From positions 1 to 64,000 of the forward strand of contig CAZDKK010000016.1 of NCBI GenBank assembly GCA_964506245.1: DNA of 64,000 nucleotides, read 5' to 3'. Numbering within the stretch: the stretch's first letter is position 1; every line of letters starts with the position of its first letter. The stretch comes from CAZDKK01 sp964506245 (GTDB lineage: Bacteria > Eisenbacteria > RBG-16-71-46 > CAIMUX01 > WJJG01). The position numbers were made by a program, and so were the translations under genes. Shown piece after piece: positions 8,176-15,848 of the stretch. The notes beneath the pieces were generated by a model, which searched no databases, was not told the DNA's origin, and was given only the letters and a program-made list of their open reading frames with translations.

Positions 8176-8918
8176 AGCTGAGCATCCTGATTCCGGTGTA
8201 CAACGAGGAGCGGACCGTAGCCACGCTCCTGGACCGCGTGCTCGCGGTGGATCTGGGCGTCGAGAAGGAGGTCATCGTCGTCGACGACGGCTCCCGGGAC
8301 GATACGGGGAAGATCCTGGAGCGCTATCGCGATCGGGTGATCCTCGCCCACCACGAGCGCAACCGCGGCAAAGGGGCGGCGATCCGCACGGCTCTCACGC
8401 ACGCTGTGGGGGACTACGTCGTACCGCAGGATGCCGACCTGGAGTACGAGCCGGCAGACTTGGCGCGCCTGCTGGAGAAGGTCCGCGCGGGGCACCGCGT
8501 CGTCTACGGGTCGCGGCGGCTGCATCCCGAGAACCGGGAGTACTCCTCGCGCGCGTTCTACCTGGGGGGGATCCTCGTCTCCTGGGTCGCCAATGCGATC
8601 TACGGGCTGAAGCTCACCGACGAAGCCACCTGCTACAAGCTGATCGAGCGCGACTTGATCACCCGCATGGAGCTCGAGTGCGAGCGCTTCGAGTTCTGCC
8701 CGGAAGTGACCGCCAAGGCGGCCCGCCTGGGGGTGTCGATCGTGGAGGTCCCGATCCGCTACCATCCGCGCCCCGTCGGCGCCGGCAAGAAGATCCGCGC
8801 GCGCGACGGACTGCAGGCGATCACGACGCTGCTGCGCTATCGGCGCTGGCGTCCCGCCGGATCCACGAGCGCACCCACGGCAGAAGGGCGTACGCCGGCA
8901 GGGCCAGCAGGAAGGTGA
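8172..8918 (+). CDS. GT2-family polyprenyl-phosphate glycosyltransferase
   Basis: A 248-residue cytoplasmic enzyme of the dolichyl-phosphate mannose synthase type (GT-A fold). It has LSILIPVYNEERTVATLLD at the N-terminus, VIVVDDGSRDDT, GKGAAIRTAL, the metal-binding D-x-D motif as PQDADLEY, and YGSRR. GLKLTDEATCYKLI and the following FEFCPEVTAKAARLG are typical of this subfamily. It starts with GTG at 8172 inside the stop codon of the GT39 gene. The last 25-30 residues after LLRYRRWRPAG are low-complexity, and their bases are shared with the C-terminal codons of the convergent permease gene. They may be a recent extension. No C-terminal membrane helices are present. Confidence 0.88.
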   Translation: MKLSILIPVYNEERTVATLLDRVLAVDLGVEKEVIVVDDGSRDDTGKILERYRDRVILAHHERNRGKGAAIRTALTHAVGDYVVPQDADLEYEPADLARLLEKVRAGHRVVYGSRRLHPENREYSSRAFYLGGILVSWVANAIYGLKLTDEATCYKLIERDLITRMELECERFEFCPEVTAKAARLGVSIVEVPIRYHPRPVGAGKKIRARDGLQAITTLLRYRRWRPAGSTSAPTAEGRTPAGPAGR

Positions 8919-10032
8919 GCCCGAAGTAGGCGGCGTACCCGAGGCGCTCCGCGCCCCAGCCGCTCACGCCCCCGGCCAGGGAGCGGCTCAGCCCGAAGAG
9001 CGCCGACAACAGCGCGTACTGCACCGCGGCGTGTTCCTTCTCGCAGATGCTCATCAGGAACGAGAGGAACGCCGCGGTGCCGAGCCCGCCCGTGAAGCTC
9101 TCGAAGACCGACGCGGCGTAGATGTACCCGCGGGACAGCTCCCACTGCGCGACGCCCGCGTACCCGAGATTCGACACCGCCTGGAACAGGCCCAGGGTCC
9201 ACAGGCCGCGGAAGATGCCATGCCGGCTGATCCAGACCCCGCCGAGGATCGCCCCCACCACCGTGGCGATCACACCGACCGTGGTGGAGATGAGACCGAT
9301 CTCCGCCGGGCTCAGGCCCCGGTCGATCCAGAAGGGCTTCACCATCGGGCCCATGCTGGCGTCGCCCAGCTTGTAGATGAGCACGAAGAGCAAGACCATG
9401 GCGGCCGCCGGCCGCCGCAGCCACTGCCATAGCGGGCGGAAGAAGGCGCGGCGCTGCTCGGGGGCGACGACGACCCTGGGCGTGTGCCAGGTGGCGATCG
9501 CCAGCGCGGCGAAGATGATCGCGCCGGCCCAGAACAACGTCGGCCAGGGCACGACCCCGGCCAGGGCCACCAGCCCGCCGCCGCCGAGAACGAGCGCCGC
9601 GCGGTACGCCGACACGCGCACAGAGTTGGCCGGGCCCTCGCGGCCGCGATCGACCACGCCGATCGTGTAGGCGTCGACGGCGACGTCCTGGGTGGCCGAG
9701 AGAGTCGTGAACGCGAGGAGCAGGCCGCGCAGCGCCCAGCCGATGTGCCCCGGGGGGAAGAGCGGCAGGCACACGAGCACGAGTCCCATCCCGAGCTGGC
9801 AGGTCGCAATCCAGTGGCGCCGCTCGCCGAAGCGGTCGATCAGCGGCGACCAGAGCGCCTTGAGGCTCCACGGCAGACCCAGCAGGCTGAGGAGCCCGAT
9901 CTCGCGCAGCGAGACGCCCGCGGTGCGGAAGTAGACCGGCAGGACGTCGTAGACGATGCCGAAGGGGAAGCCCTCCGCGAAGTAGAGCAGCCCGATCCAG
10001 AGGAGCGTGCGCTGGTGTCGGTCGAGCTTCAT
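8821..10032 (-). CDS. AmpG-like major facilitator permease
   Basis: A 12-helix MFS transporter of 403 residues from the ATG at 10032. It resembles the AmpG/PAT branch (muropeptide or acetyl-CoA permeases): GLLYFAEGFPFGIVYDVLPV in helix 1, LGLPWSLKALWSPLIDRFG as the helix 2-3 loop, ATQDVAVDAYTIGVV in helix 4 and FESFTGGLGTAAFLSFLM in helix 10. The ATQDVA-x-D-A and E-x-F-x-x-G signatures are characteristic of AmpG. The substrate is inferred, probably anhydromuropeptides. The gene begins 43 bases after the stop of the metallo-hydrolase gene and is probably co-transcribed with it. Its last 98 bases overlap the convergent GT2 gene. Confidence 0.85.
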   Translation of the reverse strand: MKLDRHQRTLLWIGLLYFAEGFPFGIVYDVLPVYFRTAGVSLREIGLLSLLGLPWSLKALWSPLIDRFGERRHWIATCQLGMGLVLVCLPLFPPGHIGWALRGLLLAFTTLSATQDVAVDAYTIGVVDRGREGPANSVRVSAYRAALVLGGGGLVALAGVVPWPTLFWAGAIIFAALAIATWHTPRVVVAPEQRRAFFRPLWQWLRRPAAAMVLLFVLIYKLGDASMGPMVKPFWIDRGLSPAEIGLISTTVGVIATVVGAILGGVWISRHGIFRGLWTLGLFQAVSNLGYAGVAQWELSRGYIYAASVFESFTGGLGTAAFLSFLMSICEKEHAAVQYALLSALFGLSRSLAGGVSGWGAERLGYAAYFGLTFLLALPAYALLPWVRSWIRRDASADSAAAS

Positions 10033-10075
10033 GCCCTTGATCTCGCGCTGGGAAGTCGGTGGGAATCCACCTTCC

Positions 10076-11470
10076 TCACAAGTCGTGCGTCTCGCCGAGC
10101 TGCGGCACGACCGTCTTGGAGAACCCCTGCTGGCGGAGCAGCTCGCCGAAGCTGAGCGACTGCTCCTGCTCACCGTGCACAACGAAGATCTTGCGCGGGG
10201 AGTACTTGAGGGCGCGGACCCAGGTGAGCAGCTCGTCGCGGTCGGCATGGGCGCTGAAGGCATCGATCAGGCGCACCTCGGCGCGGCGGCGCATCGGCTC
10301 ACCGAAGATGCGCACTTCCTCCTGCTTCTCGGCCAGCTTGCGGCCCAGAGTGTGCTCGGCCTGGAACCCCACGAGGATGATCAGCGTGTTCGGGTTCTCG
10401 ATGTTGTTGAACAGATGGTGGCGTATCCTCCCGGCCTCGCACATCCCCGAGGCCGAGATGATGATCATCGGTCCTTCCTTCGCGTTGAGTTCCTTCGACT
10501 CCGCCACATCGCGCACGTAGTGCATGAGCTTGAATCCGAACGCATCGCTCTCCTCGTTGCGCAGCACTTCAAGGGTCTCGCGGTCAAAGCACTCCTCGTG
10601 ATCGCGGAATACCTGGGTGACGTCGACCGCCAGGGGGCTGTCGACGTAGACGGGCATGCGCGGCACGCGACCCGACTCGAAGAGCTCCTTGAGGACGGTG
10701 ACGACCTCCTGCGTGCGACCCACGGCGAAGGAGGGGATCAGCACCTTGCCCCGGCGAGCGTAGGCCCGGTTGAGCAGATCGGCCATGATCTCCGGGACAT
10801 TGGCCGCCTCGTCGTGCAAGCGGTTGCCGTAGGTGCTCTCGATGATCAGCGTATCGACGTCGGGCACGGTCTCCGGGTCGCGGATGATCGGCAGGTCCTT
10901 GCGACCCAGATCGCCTGTGTAACAGACACGTCGCCGGCGCCCGTTCTCTTGTATGTCCAGCACTGTCAGCGCCGAGCCCAGGATGTGTCCCGCATCCTGG
11001 AAACGGGCCTGGACGCCGGGGACGACCTCGAAGCCGACGCCGTAGGAGTGCGCCACGAGGAGCGACAGCGCCCGATCGGCGTCGGCCGGCAAGTAGAGCG
11101 GCGCGATCGGGCGCATGTTGCGCCGTGACTCGCGCTTGTTCAGGAACTCCGCGTCGCGCTCTTGGATGTGGGCGCTATCGTGGAGCATGGGGTCGAGCAG
11201 CGCGGTCGTGGCGCGGGTGGCATGGATGCGACCGCGGAAGCCCGCCTTGACGAGGGAAGGGATGTTCCCGCTGTGGTCCATGTGGGCGTGGGAGAGGACG
11301 AGCGCCTCCACCTCGGAGGCCTGGAAGGGCAGGGTGCGGTTGCGCGCCTCGGCCTCCTCGCGGCGTCCCTGGAAGAGCCCGCAATCGAGCAGGAACTTGT
11401 GGCCGCCCACCTGGACCAGATGCCGCGATCCGGTGACGGCCCGGACGCCCCCCCAGAAGGTGATCTTCAT
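10076..11470 (-). CDS. Beta-CASP metallo-beta-lactamase-fold RNase-type hydrolase
   Basis: A 464-residue cytoplasmic protein of the MBL-fold/beta-CASP family (CPSF73/Ysh1-like, COG1236). All signature motifs are visible: motif 1 LLDCGLFQG, motif 2 LSHAHMDHSG (H-x-H-x-D-H zinc site), DAGHILGS (His), YTGDLG (Asp), IIESTYGNR at the start of the beta-CASP insert, IPSFAVGRTQE, VYVDSPLA, IIISASGMCEAGR, and the C-terminal AFSAHAD with the final zinc His. Family members process or degrade RNA. It lies between an HD-GYP gene 157 bases upstream and the AmpG-like permease gene 43 bases downstream, all on the minus strand. Confidence 0.92.
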   Translation of the reverse strand: MKITFWGGVRAVTGSRHLVQVGGHKFLLDCGLFQGRREEAEARNRTLPFQASEVEALVLSHAHMDHSGNIPSLVKAGFRGRIHATRATTALLDPMLHDSAHIQERDAEFLNKRESRRNMRPIAPLYLPADADRALSLLVAHSYGVGFEVVPGVQARFQDAGHILGSALTVLDIQENGRRRRVCYTGDLGRKDLPIIRDPETVPDVDTLIIESTYGNRLHDEAANVPEIMADLLNRAYARRGKVLIPSFAVGRTQEVVTVLKELFESGRVPRMPVYVDSPLAVDVTQVFRDHEECFDRETLEVLRNEESDAFGFKLMHYVRDVAESKELNAKEGPMIIISASGMCEAGRIRHHLFNNIENPNTLIILVGFQAEHTLGRKLAEKQEEVRIFGEPMRRRAEVRLIDAFSAHADRDELLTWVRALKYSPRKIFVVHGEQEQSLSFGELLRQQGFSKTVVPQLGETHDL

Positions 11471-11627
11471 CGCCGCCCTCCTGTGCCCGACCTCCGGCGC
11501 CGGGCCTTGCCTGGAACCTGGGATCTCTGAGGGTTTTAGCCTCTCGGGCGGGGCACGACCAGCCCAATCTTCCCGGGGGTGGAACGAAGAATCCTGGTCC
11601 CGAGGCGTCGCTGGATTGGCGCGAGGA

Positions 11628-12821
11628 TCAGGCGGCGTCCTCGGTTTGGTCAGCCGGGGGCGGCACCTTGGTGCCCGAGACTGCCCCCTCAGGCGGCGCG
11701 GTCGCGGGGCTGGCCTGGTCCTGCGTCGCGACGCGGCCCAGCATCAGGATCAGGCTGCGCAGCAGGTCGGCGTGAAACTCGCGCAGCATCTCCCCCTGCA
11801 TGAGGGCGAGCGCCTCGAACGAGGTGCGCACCTGCCCAGACCGGCCGCACGTGGTCAGGCTGTCGAACGCATCCGCCACCGCGGCGATTTTCGCGTAGAG
11901 GTGAATGTGCGAGCCCCGCACGGCGGCCGGGTACCCCTGGCCGTTGCACCGCTCGTGGTGCTGCAGGACGACCGCCAGCGTGCAGGGCGGGAGCTGCTGC
12001 GTCCGCCGGAGCAGATCGACGCCACGCTGGCAATGCATGCGGTAGGCCTTCTCCTCATCCTCACTCAGCGCCTCGCCCCGGGCGTGTTTGGCCACGATGG
12101 CCGGGCTGAGGTCCGCGAGCCCGGCGTCATGGAGCAGCAGGCCCATGCCCAGCTCGCGCATTTCCTCGGAGCTCAGACCGGTGCGCTCGGCCAGACCCAG
12201 GCCGAGCACGCACACGTTGACCGAGTGCGTGTAGAGCCGGTAGTCGGTGGCCAGCAGGCGGACCATGCTCGTGACGTGCTCCGGCCCGCGCAGCAGATGG
12301 CTCACCGTGCTGCGCACGAGCCGCTTGGTGCGCTGGTGATTCTCCCCGTCCCAGGGCCGCCGCAAGGCGTCGCGCACGAGGGCGGAGGAGCAGTCGTAGA
12401 TGATGGCGGACTTCTGGGCCGGCGGCACGGCTGGGTCGCCGACGACCTGGCCGAGGTTCTTCTCCATGTACTTGAGATAGGTGTCCCGGTCCTGGCAGGC
12501 GATGTACAGGTCGCGCACGCCGCTGTTCTGCAGCTTGCGGCGGTGGTCGCCCGTGAGCACGAAGTCTGAACGCCGGTAGAGGTAGAACTTGTCGCCGCTC
12601 GGGGTTCGCATGTAGAGGTCGAAGCCGGTCACGAGGTCCGTGAGCAGGCTGGCCACCGGCACGGGGTAGAAGAACGAGCGGCGGTCATCGGGGCCACGAC
12701 CCGCGACCGTCCCATTCGGCAGCGCGCCGGTGGAGGGTTCGGAACCAACGGCTGGGGCATCCGCGGCCCGGTTGGGGTCGGTGCCAGGCTGGTTCTCGGG
12801 ACGATTGTGCACGGGTTCCAT
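11628..12821 (-). CDS. HD-GYP domain protein with altered HD-x-x-K motif
   Basis: A 397-residue cytoplasmic protein. The ATG at 12821 follows GGAGG with a five-base spacer. The N-terminal domain (about 50-130, VTGFDLYMRTPSGDKFYLYRR) resembles the DUF3391-type region found before HD-GYP domains. The HD-GYP core spans about 190-340: YTHSVNV (H199), LLHDAGLADL (H231-D232) and HHERCNGQGYP (288-298). The usual HDIGK Lys is Leu235 here, so cyclic-di-GMP hydrolysis may be weakened or lost while the GYP motif is intact. A paralogue with the same architecture and an intact HDTGK lies at 29603-30697. Both tails are Pro/Ala-rich. Confidence 0.88.
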   Translation of the reverse strand: MEPVHNRPENQPGTDPNRAADAPAVGSEPSTGALPNGTVAGRGPDDRRSFFYPVPVASLLTDLVTGFDLYMRTPSGDKFYLYRRSDFVLTGDHRRKLQNSGVRDLYIACQDRDTYLKYMEKNLGQVVGDPAVPPAQKSAIIYDCSSALVRDALRRPWDGENHQRTKRLVRSTVSHLLRGPEHVTSMVRLLATDYRLYTHSVNVCVLGLGLAERTGLSSEEMRELGMGLLLHDAGLADLSPAIVAKHARGEALSEDEEKAYRMHCQRGVDLLRRTQQLPPCTLAVVLQHHERCNGQGYPAAVRGSHIHLYAKIAAVADAFDSLTTCGRSGQVRTSFEALALMQGEMLREFHADLLRSLILMLGRVATQDQASPATAPPEGAVSGTKVPPPADQTEDAA

Positions 12822-12993
12822 CGGGCCCTCCGCGTCGGTTGCCTCTCCAGCTATGGTTCGGCCCGATCGGACCGGCGATGAAGCGGCGAAAGCAGCGCGG
12901 ACTTGGGGCATGTACCTGCGCGCAGATGGAGCCGGTGCCGGTGGCCGCTTTCGACCACCGGCGCCACCCAACCTCGCTGAGTGCGGCCAGGGA

Positions 12994-14169
12994 TCAGAGC
13001 AGCTCGACCGCCAGCGCCGTGGCTTCGCCGCCGCCATTGCACAGGCTGGCGATCCCGCGCCGGCCGCCCTGCTGCTTGAGCACGTGCAGCAGCGTCACCA
13101 GGACACGCGCCCCCGAGGCGCCGATCGGGTGACCGAGCGCGACGGCACCGCCCCGGATGTTGACCCTCGCGTCGTCCAGGCCCAGCGCGCGGCCATTGTA
13201 GAGGCTGACCACGGCGAAGGCCTCGTTGAGCTCGAAGAAGTCGACGTCCCCGATCTTCCAGCCAAGCTCCGCGGTGAGCTTGCGGATCGCGCCCGCCGGG
13301 GCGGTCGTAAAATGAACGGGATCGTGGCTGTAGGTGGCCCAGCCACAGATGCGCGCCAGCGGCGTCTGGCCGTGCTGTGCAGCCCACTCGGGACAGGCCA
13401 CGATCAAGGCGGCCGCACCGTCGTTGATCGACGAGGCGTTGGCGGCGGTGACGGTGCCATCAGGCTTGAACGCGGGCTTGAGGGTGGGGATCTTGTCGGG
13501 CTTCGCGCGACCCGGCTCCTCGTCGGTGTCGACGACCGTGTCGCCCTTCTTCGATTTGATCACGACCGGCACGATCTCTTCCTTGAACAGCCCCTGCGCG
13601 ATGGCCTCATTCGCCCGGCGGTACGACTCGATCGCGAAGGCATCCTGCTGTTCGCGCGTGAAGCCGTTCTCACTCGCGCAGACCTCGGCGCACATGCCCA
13701 TGTGCTGCCGGGAGTAGGGGTCCCAGAGCCCGTCGTTGACCATCATGTCGATCAGCTCACCGTTGCCGTAGCGGTAGCCATCCCGCGCGTGGGCGAGCAC
13801 GTAGGGCGCCTGGCTCATGCTCTCCATGCCGCCCGCGACAACGACGCAGTTCTCGTCCAGCGCGATCGAGCCGGCGGCTTCCATGACCGCCTTCAGGCCC
13901 GAGGAGCAGACCTTGTTGATGGTCCAGGCGCTCTTGGTATCGGGGATGCCGCCGGCGATGGCCGCCTGCCTGGCGGGCGCCTGCCCGATTCCGCCCTGGA
14001 GCACCATCCCCAGGATGACCTCGTCGACGTCGTCCGCCTTGACACCGGCCCGCTGGACCGCCGCACGGATCGCTGTGGCGCCCAGCTCCACGGCGGGCAC
14101 GCTGGCCAGGGCGCCGTTGAAGGAGCCGATCGGTGTCCGAGCGGCCGAGAGAATCACCGCATGCTTCAT
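12994..14169 (-). CDS. Acetyl-CoA acetyltransferase (thiolase)
   Basis: A 391-residue cytoplasmic thiolase that condenses two acetyl-CoA, or cleaves acetoacetyl-CoA. The nucleophile Cys88 sits in NKVCSSGLKAVMEA. The other active-site motifs are FELNEAFA, GGAVALGHPIGASGAR (His about 347) and CNGGGEA (Cys about 377). The start at 14169 has GGAGG upstream, and the length equals that of AtoB/PhaA enzymes (about 390-395). No other fatty-acid or polyhydroxybutyrate gene is adjacent, so biosynthetic and degradative roles cannot be separated. It is divergent from the beta-helix lipoprotein gene at 14512 and is followed 172 bases later by the HD-GYP gene. Confidence 0.95.
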   Translation of the reverse strand: MKHAVILSAARTPIGSFNGALASVPAVELGATAIRAAVQRAGVKADDVDEVILGMVLQGGIGQAPARQAAIAGGIPDTKSAWTINKVCSSGLKAVMEAAGSIALDENCVVVAGGMESMSQAPYVLAHARDGYRYGNGELIDMMVNDGLWDPYSRQHMGMCAEVCASENGFTREQQDAFAIESYRRANEAIAQGLFKEEIVPVVIKSKKGDTVVDTDEEPGRAKPDKIPTLKPAFKPDGTVTAANASSINDGAAALIVACPEWAAQHGQTPLARICGWATYSHDPVHFTTAPAGAIRKLTAELGWKIGDVDFFELNEAFAVVSLYNGRALGLDDARVNIRGGAVALGHPIGASGARVLVTLLHVLKQQGGRRGIASLCNGGGEATALAVELL

Positions 14170-14352
14170 GTTGACCTCCACGGTTGGGACCCACTCGCTG
14201 CGCGCCCGGGCTGCGGGAGGGGGATCGACGCGATCCGCCTGGCGTGTCCGAGCGCGAAGAGGGGGAGGATACCGCATCGGAGGGGGGTCCGCCAATGCGG
14301 CTTCGAGATGCAGACGGATCGGGGCAGACCCTACGTCGGATGAGCGCTGGGT

Positions 14353-14371
14353 CCAGGGCACCGTGCCCTGG
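14353..14371. promoter_or_regulatory. 19-bp palindrome in a divergent intergenic region
   Basis: A perfect inverted repeat, CCAGGGCAC-C-GTGCCCTGG, in the 342-base gap (14170-14511) between the thiolase and the beta-helix lipoprotein genes. It lies about 80 bases upstream of the -35-like element at 14435. It could be an operator or, transcribed, a hairpin. Nothing else in this gap looks coding. Confidence 0.45.
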
Positions 14372-14434
14372 AGATGGCCGGATCGCCTCCCCATCGCGCG
14401 CAGGTTCTCCATCGGGATCGATGCCAGGCCGTCA

Positions 14435-14464
14435 TTGTTCTGAGGAAGCCAGAGCGTGTATGCT
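14435..14464 (+). promoter_or_regulatory. Sigma-70-type promoter
   Basis: TTGTTC (14435-14440), an 18-base spacer and TATGCT (14459-14464). Transcription would start near 14471, about 40 bases before the ATG of the beta-helix lipoprotein gene. Confidence 0.5.
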
Positions 14465-14511
14465 CCTGCAGCGGGTGGACGAGCGCACCGAGAAGTCAGA
14501 GGACGCATCCC

Positions 14512-15801
14512 ATGCACGCAATCTCCCGCGACCGGTTCGTATTCCTGGCGGCGTTCGCGCTGAACCTGTCCCTGTTTGCTGTCGGCTGTGACGACTCCTG
14601 CAAGCCTGACCCCGAGCGGCAGCGCGTCTTCCACGTGAGACCCGACAGCTCGGGGCTCTTTCCCACGATTGCAGCCGCTGTCGCCGCCTGCGTGGATGGG
14701 GATGTCGTCGAGCTCGCGGAGGGGACCTACCGCGGCGAGGGAAACAGGGACATCGACTTCCTGGGCAAGAAGATCACGGTTCGCTCCGAGTCCGGCGATC
14801 CACGCACCTGTTCGATCGACTGCGAGGGAACCGGAGAAGAGCCCCACCGCGCCTTCTGGTTTCATCTGGATGAGGATCGGAACTCCGTGCTCGCCGACAT
14901 CTCCATCATCCACGGCGGCGTGGAACAAGATGGCGGCGGGATTCTATGCGAGCATGGCTCCTCTCCCGTGCTCAGGAATCTGATCATCTCAGCATGCCGG
15001 GCGAGATACCTGGGTGGCGGTATCTACTGCGACGACAATTCCAGCGTGCTCATCCAAGACTGCACCCTTGCGGCCAATCGCGCGGCAGAAGGAGGGGGCC
15101 TGTGCAGCTGGGATGCTTCCGCTCGCATCGAACGATGTCATTTCGAGGAGAATTCAGCCCTCTGGGGCGGTGGCGCGGCGGTGTCCCTATCCGGCAGTCC
15201 GGAGACGACCTTTGAGGGATGCGTGTTCCAGCGGAATGCTGCGTATTCCGGCGGGGCGATGTACCTGGATTACACCGAATGCCGTGTGTTCAACTGCCTG
15301 ACCAGGAACAACCGCGGAGTATACGGCGGGGCGTTCTTCTGCGGGGATGCGTCGCCGCTGATCATGGGGTGCACGTCGTTCGCGGACAGCTCGGCGAATG
15401 GCGCCTCCCTGTGTTGCGTCGAGCACAGCAGCCCCGTGCTCATCTCCTGCACGCTCTCCCATGGCTACGCGCACGCGGGAGGCTCGGCCATCAGTTTGGC
15501 CGACGGAAGCAGCCCGATCCTCGAACGCTGCATCATCTCCTTCTGCCGGGGCGGGATGGCCATCAGCCCCGAGGGTGCGGGAGACGTTCCGCTGCTGCGC
15601 TGCACCAACATCTTTGGCAATGAGTCAGGCGATTGGACGGGCTTGATTGCAGAGCAGATGACCGAGGATGGGAATATCGGCGAAGATCCGCTCTTCTGCG
15701 ATCCCGATTCCGGGAACCTGCAACTCCGGCTCGACTCCCCATGCAGGGAGGGCCATTCCGCCTGCGGGTCCATGGGCGCATGGCCGGTCGGCTGTCCCTA
15801 A
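14512..15801 (+). CDS. Exported right-handed beta-helix protein, probable lipoprotein
   Basis: A 429-residue exported protein. The N-terminus has a positively charged start and the hydrophobic core FVFLAAFALNLSLFAVGC. The Cys after AVG could be a lipobox Cys, although the -3 residue is Ala, not Leu, so lipidation is likely but not certain. From about residue 45 it matches the choice-of-anchor Q/parallel beta-helix type: FPTIAAAVAACVDGDVVELAEGTYRG, then repeated coils of about 22-25 residues ending in G-G-G-I/L/A (QDGGGILC, YLGGGIYC, AEGGGLC). It ends in the typical SPCREGHSACGSMGAWPVGC. Such proteins are surface adhesins or polysaccharide-binding proteins. An AGAGGA ribosome-binding site lies 8-13 bases upstream. 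There is no FlgD domain. Confidence 0.85.
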   Translation: MHAISRDRFVFLAAFALNLSLFAVGCDDSCKPDPERQRVFHVRPDSSGLFPTIAAAVAACVDGDVVELAEGTYRGEGNRDIDFLGKKITVRSESGDPRTCSIDCEGTGEEPHRAFWFHLDEDRNSVLADISIIHGGVEQDGGGILCEHGSSPVLRNLIISACRARYLGGGIYCDDNSSVLIQDCTLAANRAAEGGGLCSWDASARIERCHFEENSALWGGGAAVSLSGSPETTFEGCVFQRNAAYSGGAMYLDYTECRVFNCLTRNNRGVYGGAFFCGDASPLIMGCTSFADSSANGASLCCVEHSSPVLISCTLSHGYAHAGGSAISLADGSSPILERCIISFCRGGMAISPEGAGDVPLLRCTNIFGNESGDWTGLIAEQMTEDGNIGEDPLFCDPDSGNLQLRLDSPCREGHSACGSMGAWPVGCP

Positions 15802-15848
15802 GGCTCTCGGATCCGTGCGATCGGGCCATTCAACCAGAGGAGGTCGTC

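Noticed and set aside
11628..12821. Inactive pseudogene reading of the HD-GYP protein
   Set aside because: Although HDIGK is HDAGL, the frame is full length and the other metal and GYP residues are intact, so it is kept as a gene with altered function.
14512..15801. FlgD-like sorting domain on the beta-helix lipoprotein
   Set aside because: The C-terminus ends in the beta-helix cap SMGAWPVGC without the FlgD pattern.
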